Program-made: the position numbers and the translations under genes
Shown here: piece after piece, positions 9,227 through 18,772 of the stretch
How positions within the stretch are numbered: the stretch's first letter is position 1
How the letters are laid out: each line of letters begins with the position of its first letter
The notes under the pieces: model-generated
Database searches by the model: none
What the model was told of the DNA's origin: nothing
What the model saw: the letters and a program-made list of their open reading frames with translations, nothing else
Assembly: GCA_965247015.1 (NCBI GenBank)
Contig: CBDFGG010000006.1
Location: 62,001 to 126,000, forward strand
Direction of reading: 5' to 3'
DNA from: JAIXWP01 sp965247015
Lineage (GTDB): Bacteria; Bacteroidota; Bacteroidia; Flavobacteriales_D; Sanyastnellaceae
Length of the DNA stretch: 64,000 nt

Positions 9227-9239
9227 ATTGTAATGTGCT

Positions 9240-9247
9240 CAAATGTA
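9240..9247 (-). promoter_or_regulatory. -7 element of the pterin dehydratase promoter
   Basis: Reads TACATTTG on the minus strand, an exact TAnnTTTG match, ending 14 bases before the start codon. A very short leader is implied. Confidence 0.5.
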
Positions 9248-9257
9248 GTCAAACTTT

Positions 9258-12200
9258 TTAACGCATTAAAATTACATGCCCTGAGTAAATTCTTTCTTGG
9301 TCGACACCCTTCAGCTGAACAGTAACTTGCCAGTTATAGGCCTCATCCTTAGCAAAATAATCTCCACCTCTCACTTCACCTACCCATGGTAGTTCTGGGT
9401 CATTGGTTTCGAATATAACAGTACCCCAACGATCAAAAATCTGGAACTTGTACCTTTCAATGAATGATTTGCCAGTCATTATTGGCAAAAACACTTCATT
9501 TATTCCATCGTCATCAGGGGTGAAAGTGTTGGGGACATAAATATTGAAGATATCCTGAATGACTACTCTGTCAACATGCGTCGACGAACAACCAGCCCCA
9601 GAGGTCACTGTAAGTGTGATGTCGTAAACTCCTCCTTCCTCATAGGTATACAATGGATATTGTGCATCACTACTTCTACCATCACCGAAATTCCATAGAT
9701 ATTCCGTTGCTCCAGTACTCAAGTTTAAGAATTGGATGGTTGGTTCGTATATCGTAGTCTCTCGGGGATCCGGAATGAAAAATGCTTGAGGAATATCATA
9801 AACACTAATCAAGTCGCCAAGCTCAATAAACTCAGAACAGCCTTGATCTGATGTGGCGATTAATGTAACCACATAAACTCCTGGATCAGTGTAGGTATGA
9901 GAAGGATTTGGATCATTGCTTTGATTACCATCTCCAAAGTCCCAGATGTAGTCTACAGCGCCAGTTGTTAAATTGGCAAACTGCACATCTAAGTCTTCAC
10001 ATCCTTCATATGGAAATGCGTCAATAACAAGTTCAGGTAGTGGATGAACGGTAAACGACGAAATAGCGATAGAAGAACAGCCGTATTGATTTGATGCTAC
10101 AAGCTGAACGGAATAATTTCCCACATCAGTGATATCAAAATTAGTATTCGTCAAATCCGAAATCTCATCTCCATCTAATAGCCAAGAATAACCATTAGCA
10201 TAGCTTGAACTATTAGATGTTTGAACATTTACAGGGAATGTGCAGGACTCAATGCTCGAAAGGGCAAATGATGCTACAGGCTGGGGACTCACGACTATAT
10301 CAATCTCCATCGTGTCTGTACAAAGTTGAAGATTTTGTGCGATTAAGCGCACCGTATATAACTGTGGCGCAGCCGTGAAGTTGGTATAATCGTTACAAGC
10401 ACTTGGAGTATTAGCCGTATTTCCATCACCAAAATCCCATTCGTAAAATAAACCACCAGCAGATGCACTGGTAAAACAAGCATTGAATGGACTACAACCT
10501 ACTTGATCCGGGATGGTAAATGCCGCAACGGGCGGCGCATACACAGTTACAGGATTTGTTGCTGAAGCCGTGCACAAATTGTCACTTACTGCCGTAGCGG
10601 TCACATTGTACAGACCTGCTATTGGAAATACATGGACAGGTGAAGATAGATTGGATGTGCCACCATCTCCAAAGTCCCATGAAATCGAGACAACATCAAC
10701 AATTTCAGGTGTAAACTGGATGCCTTCATTTGCACAAACATTGGGGTCGTCTGCAATGAAATCAATAGTTGGTGAAGGGAAAACTTCAATGGTTATTTGG
10801 GTGGTATCGTAAGAACAACCGTTATCCACATATTGATAGATCGTATAAAAACCAGGATCGTTGAATATATGTGTTGGATTCGCAACACCAGTGAAATTAC
10901 CATCTCCAAAATTGTACTGTAGTTGATTTCCACCCTCACTGAAATCAGTGAACTCAACACTCAATGGAGAACAACCTTCAGTAATATTCGTGTTAAAAAA
11001 TGCCGTCACCGTATTTGGTAAGACTGTAATGGTGTATTCTGTAGTATCCACACCGCATTCATTTGATAGGTATAAATGAATGGTGTAATCAACAGGTATG
11101 GTATCCGCAAAAAAGACGTGGCTTATCGGTTCTTCAACAAAAATATTTGGAGTTCCATCTCCAAAATCCCATTCAAATGTGTCTGGATTACCAGTCGATG
11201 TATTATTAAATACAACTGTGAACGGACTACAGAAAACATCCATATTAGTACCGAATCCAGCTATTGGTTGAGGATTAACTGTTACAATATCATTGTCTGT
11301 GCTTGAGCCGCAGAAGTTTGTTACCGTCAAACTAACAGGGTATTCTACTACATCATCTCCTTGTGGATAGATTATAGATTGTGGTGTTTGATCAGTTGAT
11401 ATAATCAATGAAAGATCCCAATCATAAGTTAAATACTGACCTACAGATAAATTTTCAAATGAGACATTTAAAGGAGCACATCCTTCTGCTGGAAGCAAAT
11501 TAAATGAAGCACTTGGTGGATCGATGATTTCATTGCTTCGCACGATGGTGTCGCGACATCCAAAACCATTTGAAGCAACTAATTGAATGGTGAAAATTCC
11601 TTCATCAGGATAGATGTAGAATGGATCAATTCCATTCACAACATCCCCATTACCCATGGTCCATTCATAACCAGTTGCGCCTGTAGTGGTATTTGTCAAG
11701 TCAACTTGAGCATTGGTACAGCCTAGAGGAGCCACCGTAAAATTGGCATTAGGAACAGGAGATATCGTTATAGTTTTATAAGATGAATCGCTGCATCCGG
11801 TAATAGGATCTTCAAACCAGAGGAAGATATTGTAGTTGCCTGCTCCGATGCTTGGGTCAAAGGAACCAAGCGTAGCATTGGTAATTCCAGTGCCTTCCCA
11901 AGTTCCTCCAGTTGCAGGTGTATATCCTGCCATATTGAAAGGAAGTGCATTTCCGCAAAGCGTTTGATTCGGACCAGCAATTACTGTTGGTAATCCTAGC
12001 ACCGTTACTTGCATTTGGTCTTGCGTAAAGCATGTTCCTTGACCGTTCTGTAATGTTAATGTATACGTACCAACACCTGCTAGTTGTGGATTGAATAAAC
12101 CAGTTGATGTATTGGTTACTCCTGTTCCTGACCACGTTCCACCCGTTGGTGGATTGATTCCAGCGAATACGGTTTGTGCATCATTCAAACAAAAAGTTTG

Positions 12201-15200
12201 GTCTGGGCCCGCATTGGCAATCACAGGTGGGTTCACTGTAATTTGAATGGAGTCAACATTTGAACATGCATTTCCACCTGCGGTAAACTCGTAGTAAACC
12301 CAATATGTTCCCACGCCAGGGCTTGTAAATTGTCCATTTGGATTAGTAATACCTGGCCCCGACCAAGTACCCGTCCCACCTGTTGTAGGACTAAATCCGG
12401 TTAGTACTTCAACGATAGGTTGATTGCAAAGAGTAAGATTATTACCTGCATTCACAGTTGGCAGACCATTCACAGAAATGATGATATTGTCTGTGTCAAC
12501 ACACTGATTGTCGTCTGTTACTGTTACTGTATAATTTGTTGTAACCGCAGGGAAAGCGATTGGACTAGCGATTGTGGCATTGCTCAATGTTGTTGGAAAA
12601 TTCCACGAAACATTGAATGGTGCTTGACCTCCCGTAATAATCCCATTGATTTGGATGCTATCATTCAAGCAAATGGAGGCATTATTCCCAACATCTATCG
12701 TCGGAAGTCCATTTACCGTAACAGTCATTTGATCTGAAGTCAAGCAAGTTCCAGTACCTGTGGTATACGTCAATGTATATGTTCCAACTGTATTTGGATT
12801 AAACACGCCGCCAGCGGTTACAGTAGGCACAGGGCCCCATGTTCCACCTGCTACTGGGGGAACAATGGTGAAATTCGGGCCAAGGTGACAAAGCTCTACA
12901 TCTGGACCTGCATTAGCATTTACAGGACTATTTACCGTAACCACTAACTGATCAGAGTTGACACAGTTTGTTGTAGGGTTCGTGTAAGTATATGTTAAAG
13001 TAAACACCCCATTTCCTGCTGGTGTAACTGAGTTGCCTGTTAAAGTTATTCCCGGAGTTGTGGTCCAGACTCCACCTGCTGGTGAAAAGCCCGTCAATGT
13101 TGTGGCAATTGGCTGGTTGCAAAGTGTCAAGTCCAATCCCGCATTTACAACAGGCAAAGGATTGATGGTGACATTCAATTGATCTTGAGCACTGCATGAT
13201 GCAGCATCAACAACCGTGATATTATAAGTACAACTAGCACCTACGGGTGTTATCGTTGGTGTAAGAGTGTTTCCGTTGGTGATCCCACCACAAGCTGAGC
13301 TCCAAGAAATAGTAGTTATTGCTCCATTAGTGCTTGATGCAGTAGCATTCAAGTTGACAGTGCTACTGGCACAAATCGTAACATCAGCGCCTGCATTGAC
13401 TACTGGTGGAGCTAATACTGTTACATCAACTTGATCACTTGTCAAACAAGAACCAGAGCCCACTGCGTAGGTTAAAGTAAATGTTCCAACCGTGCTTGGT
13501 AAGAATGAATTTGAAGTCACTCCAGTACCTGTCCAAGTTCCTCCAGTTGGAAGTGGATATGGTGTTGTAGAATTACAAACGTTAAAATCGGGTCCACCAT
13601 TAGCTTGAACGGGATCAATTACACAAACCTGAACGATATCTGAATTGGTACATCCAGTGGTACTATTTGTAAAGGTGTAAGTAAGATTAACACATCCCAC
13701 TGCTGACGGTGTGAATACTCCAGCAGAAGTCACTCCTGTTCCTGACCATACTCCTGTTCCTCCAGTCGTTGGTGAGAATCCTGTCAAATTAGTCGCTACT
13801 GGCTGATTACACAATTGGGTATCAGGCCCAGCATTTACAACTGGCAAAGGATTGACTGTTACAGGAACATTTGCTGTACCAACGCATCCATTGCTATCAG
13901 TTACTTGTACGTTATAATTGGTAGTGGTGGTAGCGCTAGAAATAGGATTAGCAATGGTTGTGCTTGAAAGAGTTGCGCCATTGTTCCATAGGTAATTGGT
14001 ATACGGAGCAAGTCCTCCAGTTACGTTCAAACCGAGTTGTTCTGTTTCGCCAACGCACATTGAGAATGTGCCACTTGGCGACACAACAGGCAATGGATCA
14101 ACAATAATCGTGATAGTCTCTTGATCAGAACAGGTTCCAGAGTTTCCTGTAACGGTATAGGTTGTCGTTGTTGTTGGACTCACTGTAATACTTGATCCTG
14201 ACTGCCCTCCAGGAGACCATGTATAACTTGCCGCACCGCTTGCAGAAAGTGTGATGTTTGAATTAATACAGACATGATTATCTGTAGTATTGGAAACGAT
14301 GTTAACTACAGGTGGCGTCAATACTGTGATTGGGGCACTTGCAGATGATGGTCCGCAGGCGTTCGTGGCAGTTAATGTTGCCGAATAATTTCCAGGAGTA
14401 GCATACGAAACAGCTCCAGGGCTCAATGTATTAGCACTTGTTGGTGTTCCGCTTGGGAAGCTCCAAGCATAACTCGTAATAGGAAGATTACAGTTGTCGA
14501 CTAGTGCAGATGGGTTAACCGAATTACCGGAGCATATGGTGGTGATGGGATTGACCACCACCACTGGTACTGTATTTACAGTTACGACTTCTGTGTCTTC
14601 AAAAATCCCACAAGCATTGGTCATTCGAAGTCGGAGAGTATATGTACCAACTGAATTCAAAATGAATTGAGGTGACAAACTTGATGCGCTTGTACTTCCG
14701 CCAAATGAATATGAACCATTATCGGGATCACATGGCAAATCAACATAGTCTACCAACCAAGTGTAGTTCACGTTACAAGGAATACCATTATTAGAGGTAT
14801 TGGTAGTGTTTACTGTTAAGGGCAAACAACCCGAATTGGTATTTACACTGAATATTGGAGTTGGCGGAGTTTCAACACAAATCACTTGAGAATAAGTGGT
14901 TGTTCCACACGAGTTTTGTGCGGAAAGAGTCACGGTGTAGTTACCTGCCGCTGTGTAGGTATGTGATTGCGTAGTGTTATTTGCAGCAACGGTATTCGGA
15001 GTCCCATCTCCCCAGCTCCACGTGAATAAGGCTGTTTGACTACAGCTGTTGTTGTAGCCGAGCACCGAATTATTTAAGAATGATACCGCAGAATTAACGC
15101 ATGCAGGAACTGGAGTAGCCACAAAGCTTGCTTGTGGCGCAGTGTATACTCTTACCGGAGTGATAGTCGCTACTGAGTTATCACAATTGTTTGTTGCTGT

Positions 15201-16295
15201 AATTGTAAATGTGTACGCCCCACCAGATGCGCAAGAGGATCCAGTGTATGTGTGACAAATTTGACTGGGCGGTGGGTGATTCAAGCTCACTGTCGGGCTT
15301 CCATCACCATAATCAACAGTATATGTAGTCGATTCGTGATTGCTTTGCCAGTTGAGGATGTTGAAGCATGCCTCGAAAGGTCCGCAACCTTGGGTACCAC
15401 CGTCAATACCCGCTCCCACTGCGGGGTTTGTAATATTTGAAACGAAAATAGTTTCAGAGTTAGAACAACCATTCGTGCCTGTAACTGTGTACACCAAGTC
15501 AAATACGTCAACAGTGGTGTAGCCGTGGGTTACCCCTTGTGGACTAGTAGTTCCTGTCCAGTTGGTAGTTCCATCACCCCAATTGATAGTATAGCTCGCA
15601 GCAGCAGCCGGCGTAGATCCATCAAACACTGTTACATTGAACACTGCATCACCACTACATTGAGCGAAGTCAGTAATTGGATCGATAAGAACTGGATCGG
15701 GAACTTGATTAACCGTAACGTTGGTGGTCTGAGTGTCTTGACAAAAATTTGGACCTGGTCCAGTTACAGTAAGCGTTACAGCAAAAGTTTGAGACCCATT
15801 ACCAAATGCCTGAAAAACGTGTGTTGGGTTGGTTGCTGTAGAAGTATTATTGGTTCCACTTGCAGGATCTCCAAAATTCCATGAATATGTGCAATTGGTG
15901 CACCCAGTTGTTGTGTTGGTAAAACTGACTGGTGTTGTTGCACATTGATTTTGTGGCGAAACAGTAAAGTTCGCATTTGGAGGATTAATTACAGTAATTG
16001 TAATCTCATCATCTTCCCCATTGCAACCACCGCCTCCACCGAGCTCTACCTCATAAGTTGTCGTTTGAGTTGGAGAAACAACAGGATTTGCCACATTCGC
16101 TGCACCATTATCCCAATTATATGTAACTCCAGGAGGTGCATTTACAGCAGTAGGATTGCCACCTAATGTAACAGATTGACCGAGGCAAATAGTTTGATTC
16201 TGACCTGCGTTTGCCGAGCAAGGTTGAGCATAGCTCAACAATGGCGCAGTTATCAGCGCCAACATCAAGATCAATGTTGGTATAAAATTTCTCAT
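9258..16295 (-). CDS. Giant PKD/Ig-repeat surface protein with T9SS type B (CHU_C) sorting domain
   Basis: This 2345-residue protein has a signal peptide (residues 1-23, ending LSYAQ) and a C-terminal gliding-motility-associated CHU_C domain in about the last 97 residues (YVPNTFTPDDDGINEVF, then FQIFDRWGTVIFE), which directs T9SS export. Three repeat zones lie between. The first has PKD-type domains with WSWGDGTP- or YNWDNG-like strands. A central block (very roughly 690-1560) has modules of about 80-90 residues with the shared pattern NAG-x-D-x-x-x-C, L-T-G-F-x-P, and GGTW-x-GTG. The last has more PKD domains of the form C-x-P-L-x-V-x-F with WDFGDG. I infer a filamentous adhesin or gliding-type surface protein, comparable in plan to SprB-like adhesins. 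It is monocistronic with its own -7 element. Confidence 0.92.
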   Translation of the reverse strand: MRNFIPTLILMLALITAPLLSYAQPCSANAGQNQTICLGQSVTLGGNPTAVNAPPGVTYNWDNGAANVANPVVSPTQTTTYEVELGGGGGCNGEDDEITITVINPPNANFTVSPQNQCATTPVSFTNTTTGCTNCTYSWNFGDPASGTNNTSTATNPTHVFQAFGNGSQTFAVTLTVTGPGPNFCQDTQTTNVTVNQVPDPVLIDPITDFAQCSGDAVFNVTVFDGSTPAAAASYTINWGDGTTNWTGTTSPQGVTHGYTTVDVFDLVYTVTGTNGCSNSETIFVSNITNPAVGAGIDGGTQGCGPFEACFNILNWQSNHESTTYTVDYGDGSPTVSLNHPPPSQICHTYTGSSCASGGAYTFTITATNNCDNSVATITPVRVYTAPQASFVATPVPACVNSAVSFLNNSVLGYNNSCSQTALFTWSWGDGTPNTVAANNTTQSHTYTAAGNYTVTLSAQNSCGTTTYSQVICVETPPTPIFSVNTNSGCLPLTVNTTNTSNNGIPCNVNYTWLVDYVDLPCDPDNGSYSFGGSTSASSLSPQFILNSVGTYTLRLRMTNACGIFEDTEVVTVNTVPVVVVNPITTICSGNSVNPSALVDNCNLPITSYAWSFPSGTPTSANTLSPGAVSYATPGNYSATLTATNACGPSSASAPITVLTPPVVNIVSNTTDNHVCINSNITLSASGAASYTWSPGGQSGSSITVSPTTTTTYTVTGNSGTCSDQETITIIVDPLPVVSPSGTFSMCVGETEQLGLNVTGGLAPYTNYLWNNGATLSSTTIANPISSATTTTNYNVQVTDSNGCVGTANVPVTVNPLPVVNAGPDTQLCNQPVATNLTGFSPTTGGTGVWSGTGVTSAGVFTPSAVGCVNLTYTFTNSTTGCTNSDIVQVCVIDPVQANGGPDFNVCNSTTPYPLPTGGTWTGTGVTSNSFLPSTVGTFTLTYAVGSGSCLTSDQVDVTVLAPPVVNAGADVTICASSTVNLNATASSTNGAITTISWSSACGGITNGNTLTPTITPVGASCTYNITVVDAASCSAQDQLNVTINPLPVVNAGLDLTLCNQPIATTLTGFSPAGGVWTTTPGITLTGNSVTPAGNGVFTLTYTYTNPTTNCVNSDQLVVTVNSPVNANAGPDVELCHLGPNFTIVPPVAGGTWGPVPTVTAGGVFNPNTVGTYTLTYTTGTGTCLTSDQMTVTVNGLPTIDVGNNASICLNDSIQINGIITGGQAPFNVSWNFPTTLSNATIASPIAFPAVTTNYTVTVTDDNQCVDTDNIIISVNGLPTVNAGNNLTLCNQPIVEVLTGFSPTTGGTGTWSGPGITNPNGQFTSPGVGTYWVYYEFTAGGNACSNVDSIQITVNPPVIANAGPDQTFCLNDAQTVFAGINPPTGGTWSGTGVTNTSTGLFNPQLAGVGTYTLTLQNGQGTCFTQDQMQVTVLGLPTVIAGPNQTLCGNALPFNMAGYTPATGGTWEGTGITNATLGSFDPSIGAGNYNIFLWFEDPITGCSDSSYKTITISPVPNANFTVAPLGCTNAQVDLTNTTTGATGYEWTMGNGDVVNGIDPFYIYPDEGIFTIQLVASNGFGCRDTIVRSNEIIDPPSASFNLLPAEGCAPLNVSFENLSVGQYLTYDWDLSLIISTDQTPQSIIYPQGDDVVEYPVSLTVTNFCGSSTDNDIVTVNPQPIAGFGTNMDVFCSPFTVVFNNTSTGNPDTFEWDFGDGTPNIFVEEPISHVFFADTIPVDYTIHLYLSNECGVDTTEYTITVLPNTVTAFFNTNITEGCSPLSVEFTDFSEGGNQLQYNFGDGNFTGVANPTHIFNDPGFYTIYQYVDNGCSYDTTQITIEVFPSPTIDFIADDPNVCANEGIQFTPEIVDVVSISWDFGDGGTSNLSSPVHVFPIAGLYNVTATAVSDNLCTASATNPVTVYAPPVAAFTIPDQVGCSPFNACFTSASAGGLFYEWDFGDGNTANTPSACNDYTNFTAAPQLYTVRLIAQNLQLCTDTMEIDIVVSPQPVASFALSSIESCTFPVNVQTSNSSSYANGYSWLLDGDEISDLTNTNFDITDVGNYSVQLVASNQYGCSSIAISSFTVHPLPELVIDAFPYEGCEDLDVQFANLTTGAVDYIWDFGDGNQSNDPNPSHTYTDPGVYVVTLIATSDQGCSEFIELGDLISVYDIPQAFFIPDPRETTIYEPTIQFLNLSTGATEYLWNFGDGRSSDAQYPLYTYEEGGVYDITLTVTSGAGCSSTHVDRVVIQDIFNIYVPNTFTPDDDGINEVFLPIMTGKSFIERYKFQIFDRWGTVIFETNDPELPWVGEVRGGDYFAKDEAYNWQVTVQLKGVDQERIYSGHVILMR

Positions 16296-16315
16296 AAAGA
16301 CTTTTGGCCGGAGGG

Positions 16316-16323
16316 CAAAGATA
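16316..16323 (-). promoter_or_regulatory. -7 element for the giant T9SS protein
   Basis: Reads TATCTTTGC on the minus strand (exact TAnnTTTG with the frequent following C), 21 bases from the ATG at 16295. Confidence 0.55.
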
Positions 16324-16483
16324 GCTCAGGATTTAATTCCACTTATTCTTCGCGCCTACATTGGACAAACTTCACTTATTAATGGTTGCACGAATTACGG
16401 TATTTAACCTAAACTTTATAGGTAAGATGTATATCTGAAATATTTTCATGCAAATTCGCGTTCCCTCGCCTTTAATTTGCGAA

Positions 16484-18001
16484 ATGAAAAAAATCGACCC
16501 TAGGTATTTTATTTTTTCAAGTTTATTGCTGATTGCCAGTTCTTTAGTCTTCCTTGGCTGTAGAAAAGAGCGCTTTACTACTGATTCAAGTGCCAAGCTC
16601 GCTTTTAGTAATGACACAGTCCTTTTCGATACTGTATTCACGACCATAGGTAGCACTACTCAATATCTCAAGGTTTATAATAGAAATAACGACGCCATCA
16701 AAATTGATAAAATCGCCTTGCGAGGCGGCTCTAACTCTCAATACCGCATCAATGTGGATGGATTTGATGGAACTGATTTTGAAAATATCGAAATTCGAGG
16801 AAATGACAGTCTCTTCATTTTTGTCGAAGTCACCATTGACCCTGGAAATATTAATACTCCGTTCATTGTGGAGGATTTCATCGATTTTAGAGTCAATGGA
16901 AATGATCAAACAGTCGCACTTAACTCTTGGGGTCAAGATGCCTATTTCCACGGTGGACTAGGTGAACTATTCGTTCTCCCTTGCAATGAGGTATGGAACT
17001 CAGACAAGCCACACGTGCTTTACGGAATTGTAGCGGTGGACTCAGCATGCGTGCTCACCATCAATGCTGGAACTCAGGTTTATTGCCACGCTAAATCCGG
17101 TCTTTACGTTTACAAATCAAATATCAAAGTCAATGGTATCATTGGAAATGAGGTTGTTTTTCAAGGCGATCGCCTTGAATCATTTTATGCCGATCAACCT
17201 GGCCAATGGGGAATTCAGCTAGATTTTATCGTAGAATCTGGTGGCGCCCCAACGGTAGCTTCCATTTCAAGAGGTGGGATATGGATTTATCAAAGTCCGG
17301 ACTCAGATATTGACTATGCCATAATGAAAAACGGGACTATGGGAATTCAAGTCGACACTACCGGTGTGGCTTACTCTTCCGGCCAGTTTTCAACGACTAT
17401 TCGCAATACGAAGATTGTAAACATGTCTGGCATCGGGTTATGGACACAAGGAGGTTCTGTTCAAGGCATCAATCTTCTTGTTGCCAATTGTGGCGAGGCT
17501 TGCGGATACTTTAGCATTGGTGGAAAATATAAGTTCGATAACTGTACTTTCGGTAATTATTGGAACTTCGGAACAAGAACAGGTCCTGCATTTTTATTGA
17601 ACAATTACTATGAGGATGTCAATGAAAATCTTCAAGTCAGACCATTGATTAATAGCAGCTTCACTAATTGCATCATGTATGGAAATAATGCGCTATTGAA
17701 TGATTTCAATGAGTTTGTGTTTGATCTGAACACTCCAGAGGAGCAACAAGTCACTTTCAATTCATGCCTTATTGACTCTGACATCAACGTAGACGCTGAT
17801 AACCGATTTACAAATTGTGTAAATGGGATTGCTCCTCCATTCTGCGATGCCATCAATTTTAACTTCCAACTTTCGAGCAATAGCTCTACCGTATTAGGCG
17901 TAAATAACGGTGTTGGCGCAGATATCAGAAGTCAGAATACAGGTGATTGGAAAGGCTGCTTTGACTTCCTACTTGGTTCATCAGGATCTCCGTGCGAGTA
18001 A
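16484..18001 (+). CDS. Lipoprotein with Ig-like and right-handed beta-helix regions
   Basis: I place the start at the ATG at 16484 (505 residues) rather than the in-frame ATG at 16448, because it gives a clean lipoprotein signal: MKKIDPR, a hydrophobic stretch, then the lipobox LVFLGC and a charged KER. Residues about 30-130 look like a beta-sandwich (FDTVFTTIGSTTQYLKVYN; VTIDPGN), of the kind found in ASPM/SPD-2/Hydin-like domains. From about 150 onwards, short repeats resembling polymorphic outer membrane or pectate-lyase-like coils (GIWIYQSPDSDIDYAIMKNG, IRNTKIVNMSGIGLW, FDNCTFGNYW, FTNCIMYGNN) suggest a right-handed parallel beta-helix. Ligand and function are unknown. The gene abuts the convergent FMN reductase gene with no gap. 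Confidence 0.8.
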   Translation: MKKIDPRYFIFSSLLLIASSLVFLGCRKERFTTDSSAKLAFSNDTVLFDTVFTTIGSTTQYLKVYNRNNDAIKIDKIALRGGSNSQYRINVDGFDGTDFENIEIRGNDSLFIFVEVTIDPGNINTPFIVEDFIDFRVNGNDQTVALNSWGQDAYFHGGLGELFVLPCNEVWNSDKPHVLYGIVAVDSACVLTINAGTQVYCHAKSGLYVYKSNIKVNGIIGNEVVFQGDRLESFYADQPGQWGIQLDFIVESGGAPTVASISRGGIWIYQSPDSDIDYAIMKNGTMGIQVDTTGVAYSSGQFSTTIRNTKIVNMSGIGLWTQGGSVQGINLLVANCGEACGYFSIGGKYKFDNCTFGNYWNFGTRTGPAFLLNNYYEDVNENLQVRPLINSSFTNCIMYGNNALLNDFNEFVFDLNTPEEQQVTFNSCLIDSDINVDADNRFTNCVNGIAPPFCDAINFNFQLSSNSSTVLGVNNGVGADIRSQNTGDWKGCFDFLLGSSGSPCE

Positions 18002-18529
18002 TCAATACGCGATCATTTGCGCAATGAACTCTTCCATTCTTGCCTTTGTAAAATCGTCGCTTAATTCACCATTTTCGTTGAATAGACGATCAACGTTGCT
18101 CAATTTGGGTTTGTTGTAATGCACATGCACCTTTAAGTAGTGAAGCACTCCAGTGAGGTGCTCCTGCCCTCTTAGATTACCAGCGTGTCCGCTGCTTACA
18201 CCAACAATACCTGCTTTTTTATTGGTAAAAACCCTTGGGGGAATACAATCAATCAACGCTTTTACAATCCCCGGATAACTACCATTGTATTCAGGAACTA
18301 CAAAAACAAATTTATTTGCTGGGATAAAATAGTGATTGATAATATCAGTGAATGCACTTGTGGACTTACTTCCGAGATCTGTGAAAATAAAATCGGTAGG
18401 AAGTTGTTCAAGGCTCAGAAAACGAACCTCTACTTCTTTTTGGGAAAATAATTGTTCAATCGTTTTGGCAGCCTTTATTGTGAGGCTATCCAATCTATTG
18501 GTTCCTGAAATGACAGTGATGATTTCCAT
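18002..18529 (-). CDS. NADPH-dependent FMN reductase family protein
   Basis: A flavodoxin-fold reductase of 175 residues. It begins with a beta-strand and phosphate loop (ITVISGTNRLDSLT), and has the FMN and active-site segment FVVPEYNGSYPGIVKALID and the later GIVGVSSGHAGNLRG, typical of azoreductase/chromate-reductase-like members. It would reduce FMN, quinones or similar small acceptors with NAD(P)H in the cytoplasm; the natural acceptor is not clear. It has its own promoter-like element (18546-18553) and converges on the lipoprotein gene, which ends at the base before its stop codon. Confidence 0.88.
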   Translation of the reverse strand: MEIITVISGTNRLDSLTIKAAKTIEQLFSQKEVEVRFLSLEQLPTDFIFTDLGSKSTSAFTDIINHYFIPANKFVFVVPEYNGSYPGIVKALIDCIPPRVFTNKKAGIVGVSSGHAGNLRGQEHLTGVLHYLKVHVHYNKPKLSNVDRLFNENGELSDDFTKARMEEFIAQMIAY

Positions 18530-18545
18530 ATATTAATTGCGGGTG

Positions 18546-18553
18546 CAAAGCTA
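18546..18553 (-). promoter_or_regulatory. -7 element for the FMN reductase gene
   Basis: Reads TAGCTTTGCA on the minus strand, an exact TAnnTTTG with the common CA extension, 17 bases before the ATG. Confidence 0.55.
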
Positions 18554-18682
18554 GTTGTTGAAGGATTACCATGATGATTTACTTTTAAATAGCTCATAAT
18601 CAGCTAAAAAATATAATTATCAACGGTCTTTCAACATGATTCGTGTGTAAAACTTTGAAGATGAAAAAAATGTTCATTCTAA

Positions 18683-18732
18683 TGTTTCACGGTATTTTCG
18701 CAGTCAACATGTGGACTGTTCTATGTTTCACG
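18683..18732. promoter_or_regulatory. Two parS-like half sites upstream of parA
   Basis: TGTTTCACG occurs twice in direct orientation, at 18683-18691 and 18724-18732, 41 bases apart. It equals the first nine bases of the well-known parS palindrome TGTTTCACGTGAAACA; the second halves do not match. Its place just ahead of parA fits a ParB-binding or parAB autoregulation site, but this is inferred from motif similarity only. Confidence 0.5.
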
Positions 18733-18772
18733 AATTAGGGACATGTTAAACAACAAATAATTAAGGATTTAG

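Noticed and set aside
9300..16200. Repeated DNA words that could suggest a CRISPR array or mobile repeats
   Set aside because: They are in frame in one giant repeat protein and vary as codons do; no constant repeat-spacer pattern exists.
16448..16483. Twelve extra N-terminal codons for the beta-helix lipoprotein
   Set aside because: Starting at 16484 gives a proper lipoprotein signal; the extra codons would disrupt it.
16468..16484. TTTAATTTGC as a promoter for the beta-helix lipoprotein
   Set aside because: TAATTTG has one base too few between TA and TTTG, and it abuts the start codon.
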